Of a DNA stretch of 6,179 nucleotides, positions 5,967 to 6,179 are shown piece by piece. Position 1 is the first letter of the stretch; each line of letters opens with the position of its first letter. Below the pieces are notes generated by a model. The model was not told the DNA's origin and ran no database searches. It saw only the letters and a list, made by a program, of their open reading frames with translations. The stretch spans positions 1-6,179 of the forward strand of contig JAAZED010000334.1 of the NCBI GenBank assembly GCA_012512465.1, read 5' to 3'. The translations under genes were made by a program, and so were the position numbers. Origin of the DNA: Oxalobacter sp. (GTDB lineage: Bacteria > Pseudomonadota > Gammaproteobacteria > Burkholderiales > Burkholderiaceae_D).

Positions 5967-6179
5967 TTACTGGCCGCCAATCCGGCGAGTCACAAACGTG
6001 GTTGACAATGGCAGCTTGGCTGCAGCAAGGCGGAAAGCCTCACGCGCCAGCTCTTCACTGACACCATCCATCTCATAAAGCATCTTTCCAGGGCGAATTT
6101 CAGCAACCCAGTATTCCGGGTTACCCTTACCACTACCCATACGGACCTCTGCCGGCTTCTCGGAAATCGGCTTGTCCGG
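5967..6179 (-). CDS. rplP: 50S ribosomal protein L16 (C-terminal half; 5' end outside window)
   Basis: L16 organises the A-site region and helps position the aminoacyl-tRNA arm in the large subunit. Only the last 70 residues are in the window, about half of a protein usually near 136-138 aa. They include [22 protein letters not shown], which contains the L16 family signature [12 protein letters not shown]. Then come [16 protein letters not shown] and the C-terminal helix [22 protein letters not shown], ending RRIGGQ and TAA. The gene runs off the high-coordinate edge, so the start cannot be judged. It belongs to the S10 operon and is followed by rpmC after 10 nt. Identity is certain from the signature and gene order. 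Confidence 0.96.
   Translation of the reverse strand, partial: PDKPISEKPAEVRMGSGKGNPEYWVAEIRPGKMLYEMDGVSEELAREAFRLAAAKLPLSTTFVTRRIGGQ

Overview
The window is a stretch of the bacterial ribosomal-protein supercluster. Every gene is on the minus strand, so transcription runs from high to low coordinates. In that direction the order is rplP (3' part), rpmC, rpsQ, a 184-nt non-coding gap, rplN, rplX, rplE, rpsN, rpsH, rplF, rplR, rpsE, rpmD, rplO and secY (cut at the window edge). This is the end of the S10 operon followed by the spc operon in the canonical order, with no missing, inserted, frameshifted or duplicated gene.

The protein sequences point to a betaproteobacterium of the Burkholderiales. 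S8 begins [19 protein letters not shown]5 has the N-terminal form MAKMQ...[11 protein letters not shown]18 ends in [28 protein letters not shown] sequence, and SecY carries [18 protein letters not shown]. Base composition looks close to half GC, lower than most Burkholderia. A moderate-GC lineage such as Oxalobacteraceae is therefore possible, but that is only a guess from memory of the families.

Layout: 5967-6179 is the C-terminal half of L16. rpmC and rpsQ (5499-5956) share a TAATG stop/start overlap. Positions 5315-5498 hold no gene but contain a convincing sigma70-type promoter directly after the rpsQ stop, a strong 11-bp hairpin whose base lies at the predicted transcription start, and a further segment that can be drawn as a three-way junction ahead of rplN. 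From 5314 down to 1 the spc genes are packed with gaps of 2-28 nt, and many Shine-Dalgarno (SD) sequences overlap or abut the upstream stop codon. This is the usual arrangement for translational coupling and balanced ribosomal-protein synthesis. The operon ends, as usual, in secY, the pore of the Sec translocon, which appears to start with TTG.

Together the genes supply large-subunit proteins L16, L29, L14, L24, L5, L6, L18, L30 and L15, small-subunit proteins S17, S14, S8 and S5, and the membrane channel for protein export. I see no mobile element, CRISPR array, tRNA/rRNA gene or foreign island. The only parts not fully explained by standard annotation are the rpsQ-rplN leader, the secY start codon and a small palindrome at the rpmD stop.
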